This document shows positions 8,093 through 15,648 of a DNA stretch of 64,000 nucleotides, one piece after another (within the stretch, counting starts at the first letter, position 1; the number at the start of each line of letters is the position of its first letter). A program made the translations under genes and the position numbers. The stretch is from JAHDDY01 sp964549375 (lineage in GTDB: Bacteria; Pseudomonadota; Alphaproteobacteria; Rhodobacterales; Rhodobacteraceae). The stretch covers positions 15,326 to 79,325 of the forward strand of contig CAZJWF010000003.1 of NCBI GenBank assembly GCA_964549375.1. Direction: 5' to 3'. A model generated the notes under the pieces. It did no database searches. It saw only the letters and a program-made list of their open reading frames with translations, and was not told the DNA's origin.

Positions 8093-10075
8093 ATGTCGGA
8101 CTCTGAACTTGAATGGATTCGCGTTGGCAATGTTGATGAATTGCCCGAAGGCCGCATCAAGACGGTAACGGCGCGCACGACGTCGATTTGTCTCGTTCAT
8201 TTTGATGGTCAATGGGCGGCGATGGACAATCACTGTCCGCACCAACGCGGCCCGCTTGGCGAGGGTTCGATTGAAAAGGGCGTTGAAGATAAATGTTGGA
8301 TTCGATGCCCTTGGCATGGGTGGGATTTTGACCCTCTGACTGGCAAGCCTCCGGGTGGTGGTGTCAAAGATCACGGGCAAAAAATGTTCCCGGTCGATGT
8401 GCGCGATGGCGAGATTTTCGTTGGCCTAGAGGCCGAACCACCGAGAGAGCGCACGGTGTCCGACGTCATGGTCGAGACAATGGTGAACTGGGAAGTTCAA
8501 AGCGTCTTCGGAATGGTCGGTCACTCCAACCTTGGGCTGTCCGAAGCCATACGTCAGGCCGTTGGCCGCAACGAGCTGAAGTATTACGGTGTTCGGCACG
8601 AGGGCGCTGCCGCGTTTGCGGTATCGGCTTACGGCAAGCTTACGGGGAAACCAGCGGCGTGTCTGACCATCGCTGGACCGGGTGCGACGAATCTGTTGAC
8701 CGGATTGTGGGATGCAAAGGTAGATCGCGCGCCCGTACTCGCCTTGACAGGGCAGGTGCAAACACAAGTCTTCGGTCCGGGCGCCTTTCAGGACATTGAC
8801 TTGAGTTCGGCTTTTCAGGCGGTGACAAAGTTCTCGCAATCCGTGCTGACCACATCGAAACATGCCGAGTTGATGACGCTCGCGTGTAAAACGGCGATTG
8901 TGGAACAAGACGTCTCACACCTGATTTTCCCCGACGATGTGCAGACAGTTCCGTCGTCGAAAAAGGCGGCAACACCTGCGGGACGTATTGCTGGACACCG
9001 AATTAAACCATCCGACGAAGACGTCGATGCAGCAGTTGAAATGCTGTCGAGCGCGAAGCGCCCGGTCATTGTTGTAGGTCACGGCGCGCAGGAATCACGT
9101 GATCAGATTATTGAACTGGCGGAGCGCCTCGGCGCACCGGTTCTCACGACCTTCAAGGGTAAAGGGCTTATCCCCGACGATCACCCGAATGCGGGCGGTG
9201 TATTGGGTCGCTCCGGCACGCCGATCGCAAGTTGGTTCATGACGCTTGCCGACGCGATGATTGTCCTCGGTGCCAGCTTCTCGCACCACACAGGCATCAG
9301 CCCGAAGCGCAACATGATTCAGGTCGATTATGACCGGATGCAGTTGGGCAAATTTGGCAAGGTCAAATTGCCGATTTGGTCTGAAATTGGCGAGTTCTGC
9401 AAAGCGGCCTCGTCGCGGATTTCAAAGAGCGCCGAAGCCGACGATCAAATCACCGAAATGGCGGATCGTTGGCGCATCTGGCGAGAGGAAAAACAGCGCC
9501 GCCTCGCGGAAGACGTCGGCAATGGCATCCACTCTTTTGCCGTCTTTGAAGCACTTGGGAATTTGGCCCCGGACAATGCCATCTTCGCGGTTGACGTCGG
9601 TAACAACACCTATTCCTTCGGCCGGTATCTTGAGACCAAAGGAACGCAGCGTGTTCTAATGTCAGGCTATCTGGGGTCAATCGGCTTTGGATTTCCGGCG
9701 GCAATGGGCGCGTGGGCAGCAACGCAGGATATGGAAGAGTTTAAAGGCCGCAAGGTTATCTCGGTCTCCGGCGATGGCGGTTTCGGTCAATACCCTATGG
9801 ATTTCACGACTGCTGTGAAATACGGCATGAATATCACGCATATTCTGCTGCATAACAGCGAGCTGGGCAAAATCTCGAAGGAGCAACGCTCCGGTGAGTG
9901 GCAGGTGTGGGAAACTGACCTCGTCAATCCGTCCTTCGCAACCTTCGCCCGCTTGTGCGGAGGGCAGGGGATAAAGGTCTCAAAAGCCGAAGACATCGCA
10001 AGTGCGATTGAAGAGGCACTGAACACCGACGGCCCGTCTCTTGTGGAAATCATGACTGATGCGGAGCTTGTTTAA
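8093..10075 (+). CDS. Rieske [2Fe-2S] - thiamine diphosphate enzyme fusion (acetolactate synthase/pyruvate oxidase superfamily)
   Basis: In this 660-residue protein, residues 1-112 form a Rieske domain: Cys48-x-His50 and Cys72-x2-His75 (CPH...CPWHGWDFD). From about 120 it is a full three-domain ThDP enzyme: catalytic Glu170 in the RHEGAAA motif, a GPGATN loop, a central domain, and a C-terminal GDGGFGQ...NSE ThDP/Mg-binding motif. Plain family members of this type are about 540-600 residues, so the Rieske part accounts for the extra length. A GGAG ribosome binding site lies 6 bases before the ATG. Such enzymes decarboxylate 2-oxo acids; an attached Rieske cluster would let the intermediate be oxidised by electron transfer, which is inference. 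It is the last gene of the operon. Confidence 0.88.
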   Translation: MSDSELEWIRVGNVDELPEGRIKTVTARTTSICLVHFDGQWAAMDNHCPHQRGPLGEGSIEKGVEDKCWIRCPWHGWDFDPLTGKPPGGGVKDHGQKMFPVDVRDGEIFVGLEAEPPRERTVSDVMVETMVNWEVQSVFGMVGHSNLGLSEAIRQAVGRNELKYYGVRHEGAAAFAVSAYGKLTGKPAACLTIAGPGATNLLTGLWDAKVDRAPVLALTGQVQTQVFGPGAFQDIDLSSAFQAVTKFSQSVLTTSKHAELMTLACKTAIVEQDVSHLIFPDDVQTVPSSKKAATPAGRIAGHRIKPSDEDVDAAVEMLSSAKRPVIVVGHGAQESRDQIIELAERLGAPVLTTFKGKGLIPDDHPNAGGVLGRSGTPIASWFMTLADAMIVLGASFSHHTGISPKRNMIQVDYDRMQLGKFGKVKLPIWSEIGEFCKAASSRISKSAEADDQITEMADRWRIWREEKQRRLAEDVGNGIHSFAVFEALGNLAPDNAIFAVDVGNNTYSFGRYLETKGTQRVLMSGYLGSIGFGFPAAMGAWAATQDMEEFKGRKVISVSGDGGFGQYPMDFTTAVKYGMNITHILLHNSELGKISKEQRSGEWQVWETDLVNPSFATFARLCGGQGIKVSKAEDIASAIEEALNTDGPSLVEIMTDAELV

Positions 10076-10105
10076 GGGGCCGTGAGGTCGTCTCAAAATA
10101 CAGAG

Positions 10106-10139
10106 ATCAGGTTTCACACAGCATGTCGCGAAACCTGAT
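10106..10139 (+). terminator. Terminator-like hairpin after the Rieske operon
   Basis: A perfect 10-base inverted repeat (ATCAGGTTTC, 10106-10115, and GAAACCTGAT, 10130-10139) with a 14-base loop lies 31 bases past the stop of the Rieske-ThDP gene. No strong T-run follows, so it may stabilise the 3' end instead of terminating transcription. Confidence 0.5.
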
Positions 10140-10227
10140 TCAATCATACCGTCGCCGCAATGGCCGGTGATGTTTTGGTGAAAAAAAACGACATTCCCGA
10201 AATGATCGCATCGTGCGATACCCTCCG

Positions 10228-10362
10228 CTAACGTCTTTTTTCGAAAAACCTTTGCTTTAGCATGGCGTTATCGGTCTCAGGGTCGATCATCAGTTCTTCG
10301 GCGTCTTCTTCGACCCAGTCGCTTACAGTCTCGGATAGCACGTTGCCCGATGCATCCGTCAC
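10228..10362 (-). CDS. Possible short acidic ORF or gene remnant (44 aa)
   Basis: Read on the minus strand, a GTG-started frame encodes an acidic peptide with protein-like composition (VTDASGNVLSETVSDW, then WVEEDAEELMIDPETDNAML, ending FFEKRR). Just upstream, another frame reads DETPVITK before a stop, as if a longer gene had been frameshifted at about 10362. No family is recognised and the ribosome binding site is weak. It may be a decayed 3' end or a small gene following the lipoprotein gene. Confidence 0.3.
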   Translation of the reverse strand: MTDASGNVLSETVSDWVEEDAEELMIDPETDNAMLKQRFFEKRR

Positions 10363-10412
10363 TTCGTTATGACGGGCGTTTCATCGCCAGCATCAGGGGG
10401 TGCTTATTTCGG

Positions 10413-11078
10413 TTATCGGGAGAAGGATTGTGGCCTTGGATGGATTGTGCCGCCCCAGTTAAAGAATGTGACCAAGACTTCGGAACCCGGTTCGATACTC
10501 GAATCGCATGACTGGGGCAGCACGACGGGTGTTTCGATCTGCCCATTCGATGAATTATTTTGCTGCGCGCGATACCATTCGACCTCCTCAGGTGTGGCAT
10601 TGCTTTCCATGAGCAGCCGACCGTCCGGTGTTAAAATATATCCGGGATCGACTTGATTTAGGTCAGCACTATTGGCCCCCGTTGAGAAAAATACAGATGA
10701 ACGCAGCGAGTCTTTTATTCCGGCGTCTTCCAGTGAAATAAAATAAAGGCAGCGATGTTTTCTGATTTGGTCTTCGGTTTCTCCGACAATCGCTCCTGAG
10801 ACCGCGCCGACAAAGGCGCTGATGACACCGCTGAGTCTTTCCTCGTCGGCGACGGCGGCCGCAGCTGCCAATAACCCGCCTTCTTCGGCCGGTCTTGAAA
10901 ATCGATCGTTGCCAAAGGTGCTACCGTCTTGAACTTCGAATATTTCGACAACTTTCCCGAAACCTGAGACGCCAAAAGACGGGCCTTGTACTGTTTGTCG
11001 TTGCTGAACGGGCGGTGCACAAGCGATGAGCAAACCGAATAGAAGGAATACGTGCCCGAAATTTTGAAGATGCTTCAT
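10413..11078 (-). CDS. Putative lipoprotein, unknown function
   Basis: This 221-residue protein has a type II signal peptide: basic start, hydrophobic core and lipobox LIAC with Cys20, so it should be lipidated in the inner or outer membrane. An alanine/glycine-rich segment around residues 68-97 (GLLAAAAAVADEE ... SGAIVGE) could insert in a membrane, as in glycine-zipper lipoproteins. There are two further cysteines in the mature part. I do not recognise a family. It lies on the strand opposite to the Rieske operon, in an AT-richer, gene-poor patch that also holds an IS remnant, so it may be accessory. Confidence 0.7.
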   Translation of the reverse strand: MKHLQNFGHVFLLFGLLIACAPPVQQRQTVQGPSFGVSGFGKVVEIFEVQDGSTFGNDRFSRPAEEGGLLAAAAAVADEERLSGVISAFVGAVSGAIVGETEDQIRKHRCLYFISLEDAGIKDSLRSSVFFSTGANSADLNQVDPGYILTPDGRLLMESNATPEEVEWYRAQQNNSSNGQIETPVVLPQSCDSSIEPGSEVLVTFFNWGGTIHPRPQSFSR

Positions 11079-11360
11079 GTATCGATATTAGATCCAAATT
11101 GTAGGGGCTAAATTTTACTCTGAACTCAAGAATACGATCTTCCACACATCGATCCGATGGGCCAGTCCAATTCAGGAGTTTCAAACCTGTTTAACATGAA
11201 CGGCCCGATAATCATGTGATTTTGATTACCGGGCCAGTGTCGCAAGATGACACAGTTCAGAGCGCGAAATATGTTCTACAAATCGGATTGAGCGTCAAAA
11301 GCCATGCGACCCCTTAACTCTTTGTGATCCACGCGAAACATAATCCACCCTCAATGGAAA

Positions 11361-11909
11361 CTAGCGTCGATAGTACCTCAAAGCCCTAACCGCCGCGGGA
11401 TTCCTGCTGCTACCTGACACTGAAATGTCAGCTTCATGACGGTCACGCCAGATCACCCGGTCAGTGCAGTGACCGGTAAAGTTAATACAATCACCGTATT
11501 TTTGCCTACATTGGCCAGCTGACCGCCAAAATACGAGGAAACGGCCAGCAGACCTCCTTTGAATATGGGTTATGTAAAGGAATCCAGGCCGGCCCGCGGT
11601 GCATCTCAATATCGCCCTTCTATTCGGGTTGCAGCGATATCCTACACGAAAGTCTCTTCTATTGAAAATTATTGCGTCGGTACAAATCCTCATAGCTGTA
11701 AGGTAAAGTGCTCGGTCTTGTGCAGCCAAAATCGCTCTTGTACCCTCTTTTACAGCAAATTGAAGGCCCAGACCTATAGCGATGCCTATATGTACTCTAT
11801 TCATGCTTTGAGCGTTACTTTGCGTCGTCGAAGCTCCCACGAAACTTACTGATAAGAGTGAGGCGACAAGCAGAGTTTTTAAGCTCAGTTTCGAAGTTTT
11901 CATCGTCAC
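11361..11909 (-). CDS. Secreted, cysteine-rich basic hypothetical protein
   Basis: This 182-residue protein has a clear Sec signal peptide (basic KTSKLSLK, core LLVASLLSVSFVGA, likely cut after SNA). The GTG at 11909 is supported by a strong GGGAGGA ribosome binding site about 7 bases upstream; an in-frame ATG is at 11903. The mature part carries six cysteines and many arginines with few acidic residues, so it may be a disulfide-bonded exported protein. No family is recognised. Base composition is AT-rich compared with the core genes nearby. A frameshift in the second half cannot be ruled out, because other frames there also look partly coding. Confidence 0.5.
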   Translation of the reverse strand: MTMKTSKLSLKTLLVASLLSVSFVGASTTQSNAQSMNRVHIGIAIGLGLQFAVKEGTRAILAAQDRALYLTAMRICTDAIIFNRRDFRVGYRCNPNRRAILRCTAGRPGFLYITHIQRRSAGRFLVFWRSAGQCRQKYGDCINFTGHCTDRVIWRDRHEADISVSGSSRNPAAVRALRYYRR

Positions 11910-12273
11910 AATAAAGTCCTCCCATTTTTTCTAGACCATTAATGACGCTCTCCACATCTATCACAATCTCGAGAGTGTCAACGTATTTCTCAATTATTGA
12001 GATGCTCTGACTCAATTTAAAAAATGAGATTAAAAGTATCATTTTTCTTATTTATCCAAAAACCTCCATGAAACGGGAGTTTTACTGGCTTTCAGCGCGG
12101 TTTTGGATCCATTTTATTCTATGGATATTTTGCCTTACATCCTGAATGGATATTTTGCCTTACATCCTGAATGAATATTTTGCCTTACACCCTGAATTTA
12201 ACGAATTCATGACTTTTAAGGCCCGCTGACTTTATTAGCCCTTTCAGTACTTAAGGGCTCTGCAAGCAGGCAA
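11910..12273. other. AT-rich intergenic stretch with tandem repeats
   Basis: The 364 bases between the cysteine-rich protein and the transposase fragment are markedly AT-rich. They contain the promoter region of the minus-strand gene and the 25-bp tandem repeats at 12121-12195. An open frame on the minus strand (11815-12042) overlaps the well-supported gene start at 11909 and is not accepted. Nothing else recognisable. Confidence 0.5.
12121..12195. repeat. Three tandem 25-bp repeats
   Basis: Three head-to-tail copies of a 25-base unit starting ATGGATATTTTGCC occupy 12121-12145, 12146-12170 and 12171-12195. Copies 1 and 2 are identical; copy 3 differs at two positions. There are no spacers, so this is not a CRISPR. 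It lies about 80 bases upstream of the truncated IS5-type transposase and may mark an insertion or slippage site. Confidence 0.95.
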
Positions 12274-12711
12274 ATGAGCGCCTCTGCATACAGGGATCGA
12301 CAAGCGTACTGCTTCATCCGCTGGTGGGACGTCACCAGCGCGGCGGTTCATGATGGGCGGATGCTGCGACGAGGCCTGCTGGACAAGTTGAACACGAGCT
12401 CTGGTGTGTGGGCAGATAGCGCTTATCGCTCAAAGAAGAACGAGGCTTTCATCGACAAGCAAGGCTTCACCCGCCACGTCCATCACCGCAAACCCAAGGG
12501 CCGTCCCATGCCAGAACACATCAGGCGTGGTAACAACACCCAGTCAAAGCATCGCGCACCCATCGAGCATGTTTATGCAACTCAGAAGAACATCTTTGGC
12601 TTGACCGTCAGAAGCATCGGCATTGCCCGGACCAAGACGAAGATTGGTCTGGCAAACATCGCCTACAACATGGGCCGCCTGGTTCATGTGCAGCGCCGAT
12701 CCGCTAGTTGA
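12274..12711 (+). pseudogene. Truncated IS5-family transposase (C-terminal part)
   Basis: The 145 residues match the C-terminal half of an IS5-type DDE transposase: VTSAAVHDGRMLRRGLLD, ADSAYRSKKNE with the second catalytic Asp, and IEHVYATQKN with the catalytic Glu, ending IGLANIAYNMGRLV. Intact relatives are about 320-350 residues; the N-terminal catalytic Asp region is missing, so this copy cannot move itself. The first about 12 residues do not fit the family and are probably junction sequence. No matching terminal inverted repeats were found by eye. Confidence 0.85.
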
Positions 12712-12789
12712 GAGCACAACTGCGTCCCGATGCATGCCAAAATCGCTGAACCCGCGTCAATCTCGACCAGGTCCCGGCAACAGAGGGCC

Positions 12790-12991
12790 GCTCGACGCTG
12801 AAGACACACTCAATCAGAACACAAAGGTCATCGCAGAAAATTCCGACCGGTGGTCGAGGTGCTCAGGTGGCGGTCCCTATGGTGAGGTAAACTGCGTACT
12901 TACAGACAAGACATTGAAGGCAGAATACGGCGAGAGTATCGAACCGACTTACAAACTCGTAAAGAGCGGAAATTTTGTGATCTACGACTGA
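12790..12991 (+). pseudogene. 3' fragment of an unknown gene next to the IS remnant
   Basis: The frame ending at 12991 reads like the C-terminus of a small soluble protein (TKVIAENSDRWSRCSGGG, VNCVLTDKTLKAEYGESI, ending KSGNFVIYD) with two cysteines, but it has no start of its own and runs upstream into the transposase end in another frame. The simplest reading is a host gene cut by the insertion element, leaving only its 3' part. No family is recognised. Confidence 0.35.
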
Positions 12992-13025
12992 CAGAAATTA
13001 TGCGGAGCGACATCAATGTTGTCCG

Positions 13026-14186
13026 CTATCCCCCCAAAGGCCGCAACAACTCGCGGCTAATAATGTGTCGCTGAATTTCTGACGTGCCGTCCCAAATTCG
13101 CTCTACGCGCGCATCGCGCCAGAACCGCTCCAGCGGTAGATCATTCATAAGGCCCATGCCGCCATAAATCGCGATTGCTTCATCGGTCACACGCGCCAGC
13201 ATTTCGGAGGCGTAGACTTTTGCCGAAGCGATCTCGCGGTTGGCCGGTAAACCTTGATCGAGCCGCCACGCGCTGGAAAGCGTCAGCCAATCCGCCGCAT
13301 CAATCTCCGTGATCATATCCGCCAACTTGAATGACACACCTTGAAATTTGCCAATCTGTTGGCCGAACTGCTTACGTTCAGCTGCATAGTTCAGCGCATA
13401 GTCAAAGACTCGCCGCGCACGCCCCACCGCCATTGTCGCTACGGTAATCCGCGTCGCATAGAGCCATTCATTCATCACAGCAAAGCCGCCATCGACTTCA
13501 CCGAGCACCTGAGAATTTGGCAAACGGCAATTATCAAACCGCAAAATCATATTTTTGTAGCCGCGATGGGAAACGCTCTCATAACCCGGTGCGATTTCAA
13601 AACCCGGAGTGCCGCGATCCACGAGGAAGGCCGTGATCCGTTTTTTTGGCCCTTTCGGAGTGTCATCCTCGCCGGTTGCGATAAAGACGATGATGAAATC
13701 TGCATGATCCGCGCCAGAGATAAAATGCTTGGTGCCGTTGACCACCCAATCCCCGCCATCGCGTTTGGCGAAACATTTCATGCCGCGCACATCGCTGCCC
13801 GCATCAGGTTCAGTCATGGCGAGCGCGTCCATCCGCTCGCCCCGAACGGCGGGCAAAAGATATCGCTCGCGTTGCTCACCTTCGCAGGCCATGAGGATAT
13901 TTTGTGGACGGCCAAAGAAGTGATTGAGCGCCATCGACCCGCGCCCCAGTTCACGCTCGACCAGCGCGAATTCCAAATGCGCTAGGCCGGCACCGCCGAC
14001 TTCTTCGGGGAAATTACAGGCGTAAAAGCCCAAATCCATCGTCTTTTGTTTGATCTGCGCCGCGATCTCTTCCGGCACGTCGCCGGTGCGATCAACGAGG
14101 TCTTCGTGCGGATAAATTTCTTCCTCAACGAACCGCCGAACGGTGGAGACAATCATCTCCTGCTCTTCTGTTAGACCGAAATTCAT
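13026..14186 (-). CDS. Acyl-CoA dehydrogenase family protein
   Basis: This 386-residue protein has the usual acyl-CoA dehydrogenase order: alpha domain, beta domain with MTEPDAGSDVRGM and the W-VNGTKHFISG strand, and C-terminal helices with RKQFGQQIGKFQ and YGGMGLMNDLPLERFWRDAR. The FAD enzyme oxidises acyl-CoA thioesters to enoyl-CoA and passes electrons to ETF. At the usual catalytic Glu of the C-terminal motif (YEGT.EIQ) this protein has Asp366 (WDGTSEIQ). Acyl-CoA dehydrogenases are also known with the base elsewhere. It lies on the same strand as the SIMPL gene, 93 bases downstream of it. Substrate is unknown; a link to the nearby carnitine gene is possible. Confidence 0.88.
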   Translation of the reverse strand: MNFGLTEEQEMIVSTVRRFVEEEIYPHEDLVDRTGDVPEEIAAQIKQKTMDLGFYACNFPEEVGGAGLAHLEFALVERELGRGSMALNHFFGRPQNILMACEGEQRERYLLPAVRGERMDALAMTEPDAGSDVRGMKCFAKRDGGDWVVNGTKHFISGADHADFIIVFIATGEDDTPKGPKKRITAFLVDRGTPGFEIAPGYESVSHRGYKNMILRFDNCRLPNSQVLGEVDGGFAVMNEWLYATRITVATMAVGRARRVFDYALNYAAERKQFGQQIGKFQGVSFKLADMITEIDAADWLTLSSAWRLDQGLPANREIASAKVYASEMLARVTDEAIAIYGGMGLMNDLPLERFWRDARVERIWDGTSEIQRHIISRELLRPLGG

Positions 14187-14279
14187 CGCGCGGCTCCTCT
14201 CTGTTGCCGGGACAGAGAGACCAGTTCGCGCCGCCCCGTCAATGCCGGAAACGACGAAATCACGTCGGAATTTCTCTGA

Positions 14280-14957
14280 CTACTCTTTCAACGCCCAGGT
14301 GATTGTGACGGATACCGATAGGTCTTGTTCTCCTGCGGAAATCGGTGCCGCCTCCATTGAGGCGTCGCGGCCTGCGAAGACTGGCTGTGGCCCTCTGCCA
14401 GAGCCACCCTCAGTGATCTCGATGATCTTGCCGAGTTTCACTCCTGCTGCCTCCGCGTAGAGCATTGCTCGATCTTTCGCTTTTTCCACCGCCTCGGTCC
14501 GCGCGCTGTCGAGTAACTCGTCGCGGTTCTTTACGATAAACCGCACTCCGCCTGCTTGATTGGCTCCGGCACGAACTAAGGTGTCGAGTGCAGCGCCGAC
14601 AAAAGTCACATCGTTTAGGCGTACCGTGACCTGATTACTGACCTGATAGCCGCGTTGCCGTGATCCACTTGACCCGTGTTCCCAGTTTGGCGAGATATTG
14701 AAGCTGGACGTCGTGATGTTCCGATCTTCGATGTCGAGGTCTTTCAGCGCTGCAAAGACTTGCTTCATCCGCTTGGTATTCGCCGACAATGCCGCGCGCG
14801 CGCTTTCGGCTTTGCTCAGCACGCCAGCGGTAACAACCGCTTCGTCGGGCGTAGCACTGACGCTGGCGGTACCTGTCATCACGATCCGGCCTTTGTCCTC
14901 ATCTGCAAAAACAGGCGTTGCGATCAGGGCGGCGGCAAGAATGAGAGGGCGAAACAT
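14280..14957 (-). CDS. SIMPL domain (DUF541) periplasmic protein
   Basis: This 225-residue protein starts with a Sec signal peptide (FRPLILAAALIATPVFA) followed by the DUF541/SIMPL pattern: GTASVSATPDEAVVTAGV near the mature start, helix KAESARAALSANTKRMKQV, then NITTSSFNISP, a YQVSNQVTVRL strand, and the C-terminal ARTEAVEKAKDRAMLYAEAAG helix. Members fold into bacterial outer-envelope assemblies (BP26-like) of uncertain function, linked to oxidative stress in some species. It stands alone, divergent from the redoxin gene at 15076; the shared upstream region is about 120 bases. Confidence 0.9.
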   Translation of the reverse strand: MFRPLILAAALIATPVFADEDKGRIVMTGTASVSATPDEAVVTAGVLSKAESARAALSANTKRMKQVFAALKDLDIEDRNITTSSFNISPNWEHGSSGSRQRGYQVSNQVTVRLNDVTFVGAALDTLVRAGANQAGGVRFIVKNRDELLDSARTEAVEKAKDRAMLYAEAAGVKLGKIIEITEGGSGRGPQPVFAGRDASMEAAPISAGEQDLSVSVTITWALKE

Positions 14958-15075
14958 AGCGGGCGATCCTTCGGTAACGGTTTTGAGAGGCTTGTCCTCT
15001 CAACTGGAACATTGTTCAAGCGAAGATATATGTGAATGGGTCACGTTCATGTCCAAATTTTGAAAGGCTGTTTTG

Positions 15076-15612
15076 ATGTTAATGCCGCGAAAGAAGACCC
15101 CATCTCTCTCAGTAGATCTTGTCGGCGGCGGTCGTTTCGACCTCGAAAGCGAGAATTCCGAGCGGGGAACCGTTATTTGTTTCTATCGCGGTCTGCATTG
15201 TCCGATTTGTGCGACATATATGGGTGAATTAGAGAAACTGTCCGCTGAATTCGCCGAGCGCGGCGTTTCGACAATTGCGGTCAGCTCGGACACCGAAGAT
15301 CGCGCGAAAGACATGGCTGAGAAAGTTGGTACAAAGGATTTGCGCGTCGGATATGGGCTGTCGCTGAATTCAGCGAAGGAGTGGGGGCTTTACATCTCTG
15401 CCGGGATCGGAACGACGTCCATTGGCATTGAAGAACCTGCCCTGTTCTCAGAACCGGGGCTGTTCATGGTCACGCCAGAACAGACGCTCTATTATGGATC
15501 GGTCCAGACCATGCCGTTCGTGCGTCCGCATTTCTCTGAACTGCTCAAGGCACTCGATTTTGCCATCGGTAAAAACTATCCCGCACGCGGGGAGTATGCC
15601 GAGGCGGTTTAG
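15076..15612 (+). CDS. Peroxiredoxin-like AhpC/TSA family protein
   Basis: This 178-residue protein has the thioredoxin-fold peroxiredoxin pattern CFYRGLHCPICATYMGELEKL, with Cys42 and Cys45 forming a CxxC just after the first strand, then IAVSSDTEDRAKDMAEKVG. Classic AhpC has VCP-TEL; the CPIC form belongs to the redoxin-like subgroup often annotated as thiol-disulfide or peroxiredoxin-like protein. It is expected to reduce peroxides or act as a thiol reductase in the cytosol (no signal peptide). The ATG at 15076 has GAAAGG 8 bases upstream; ATG 15082 is an alternative. It is divergent from the SIMPL protein gene. Confidence 0.85.
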   Translation: MLMPRKKTPSLSVDLVGGGRFDLESENSERGTVICFYRGLHCPICATYMGELEKLSAEFAERGVSTIAVSSDTEDRAKDMAEKVGTKDLRVGYGLSLNSAKEWGLYISAGIGTTSIGIEEPALFSEPGLFMVTPEQTLYYGSVQTMPFVRPHFSELLKALDFAIGKNYPARGEYAEAV

Positions 15613-15648
15613 CGCCTCAGATTAACACCGTCTCGTTATGCGGCGGCG

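Noticed and set aside
11815..12042. 75-codon minus-strand frame
   Set aside because: It overlaps the start and strong ribosome binding site of the better supported exported-protein gene at 11909 and has no good ribosome binding site of its own.
12121..12195. Tandem repeats as a possible CRISPR array
   Set aside because: The 25-base copies are directly joined with no spacers, and no cas genes are present.
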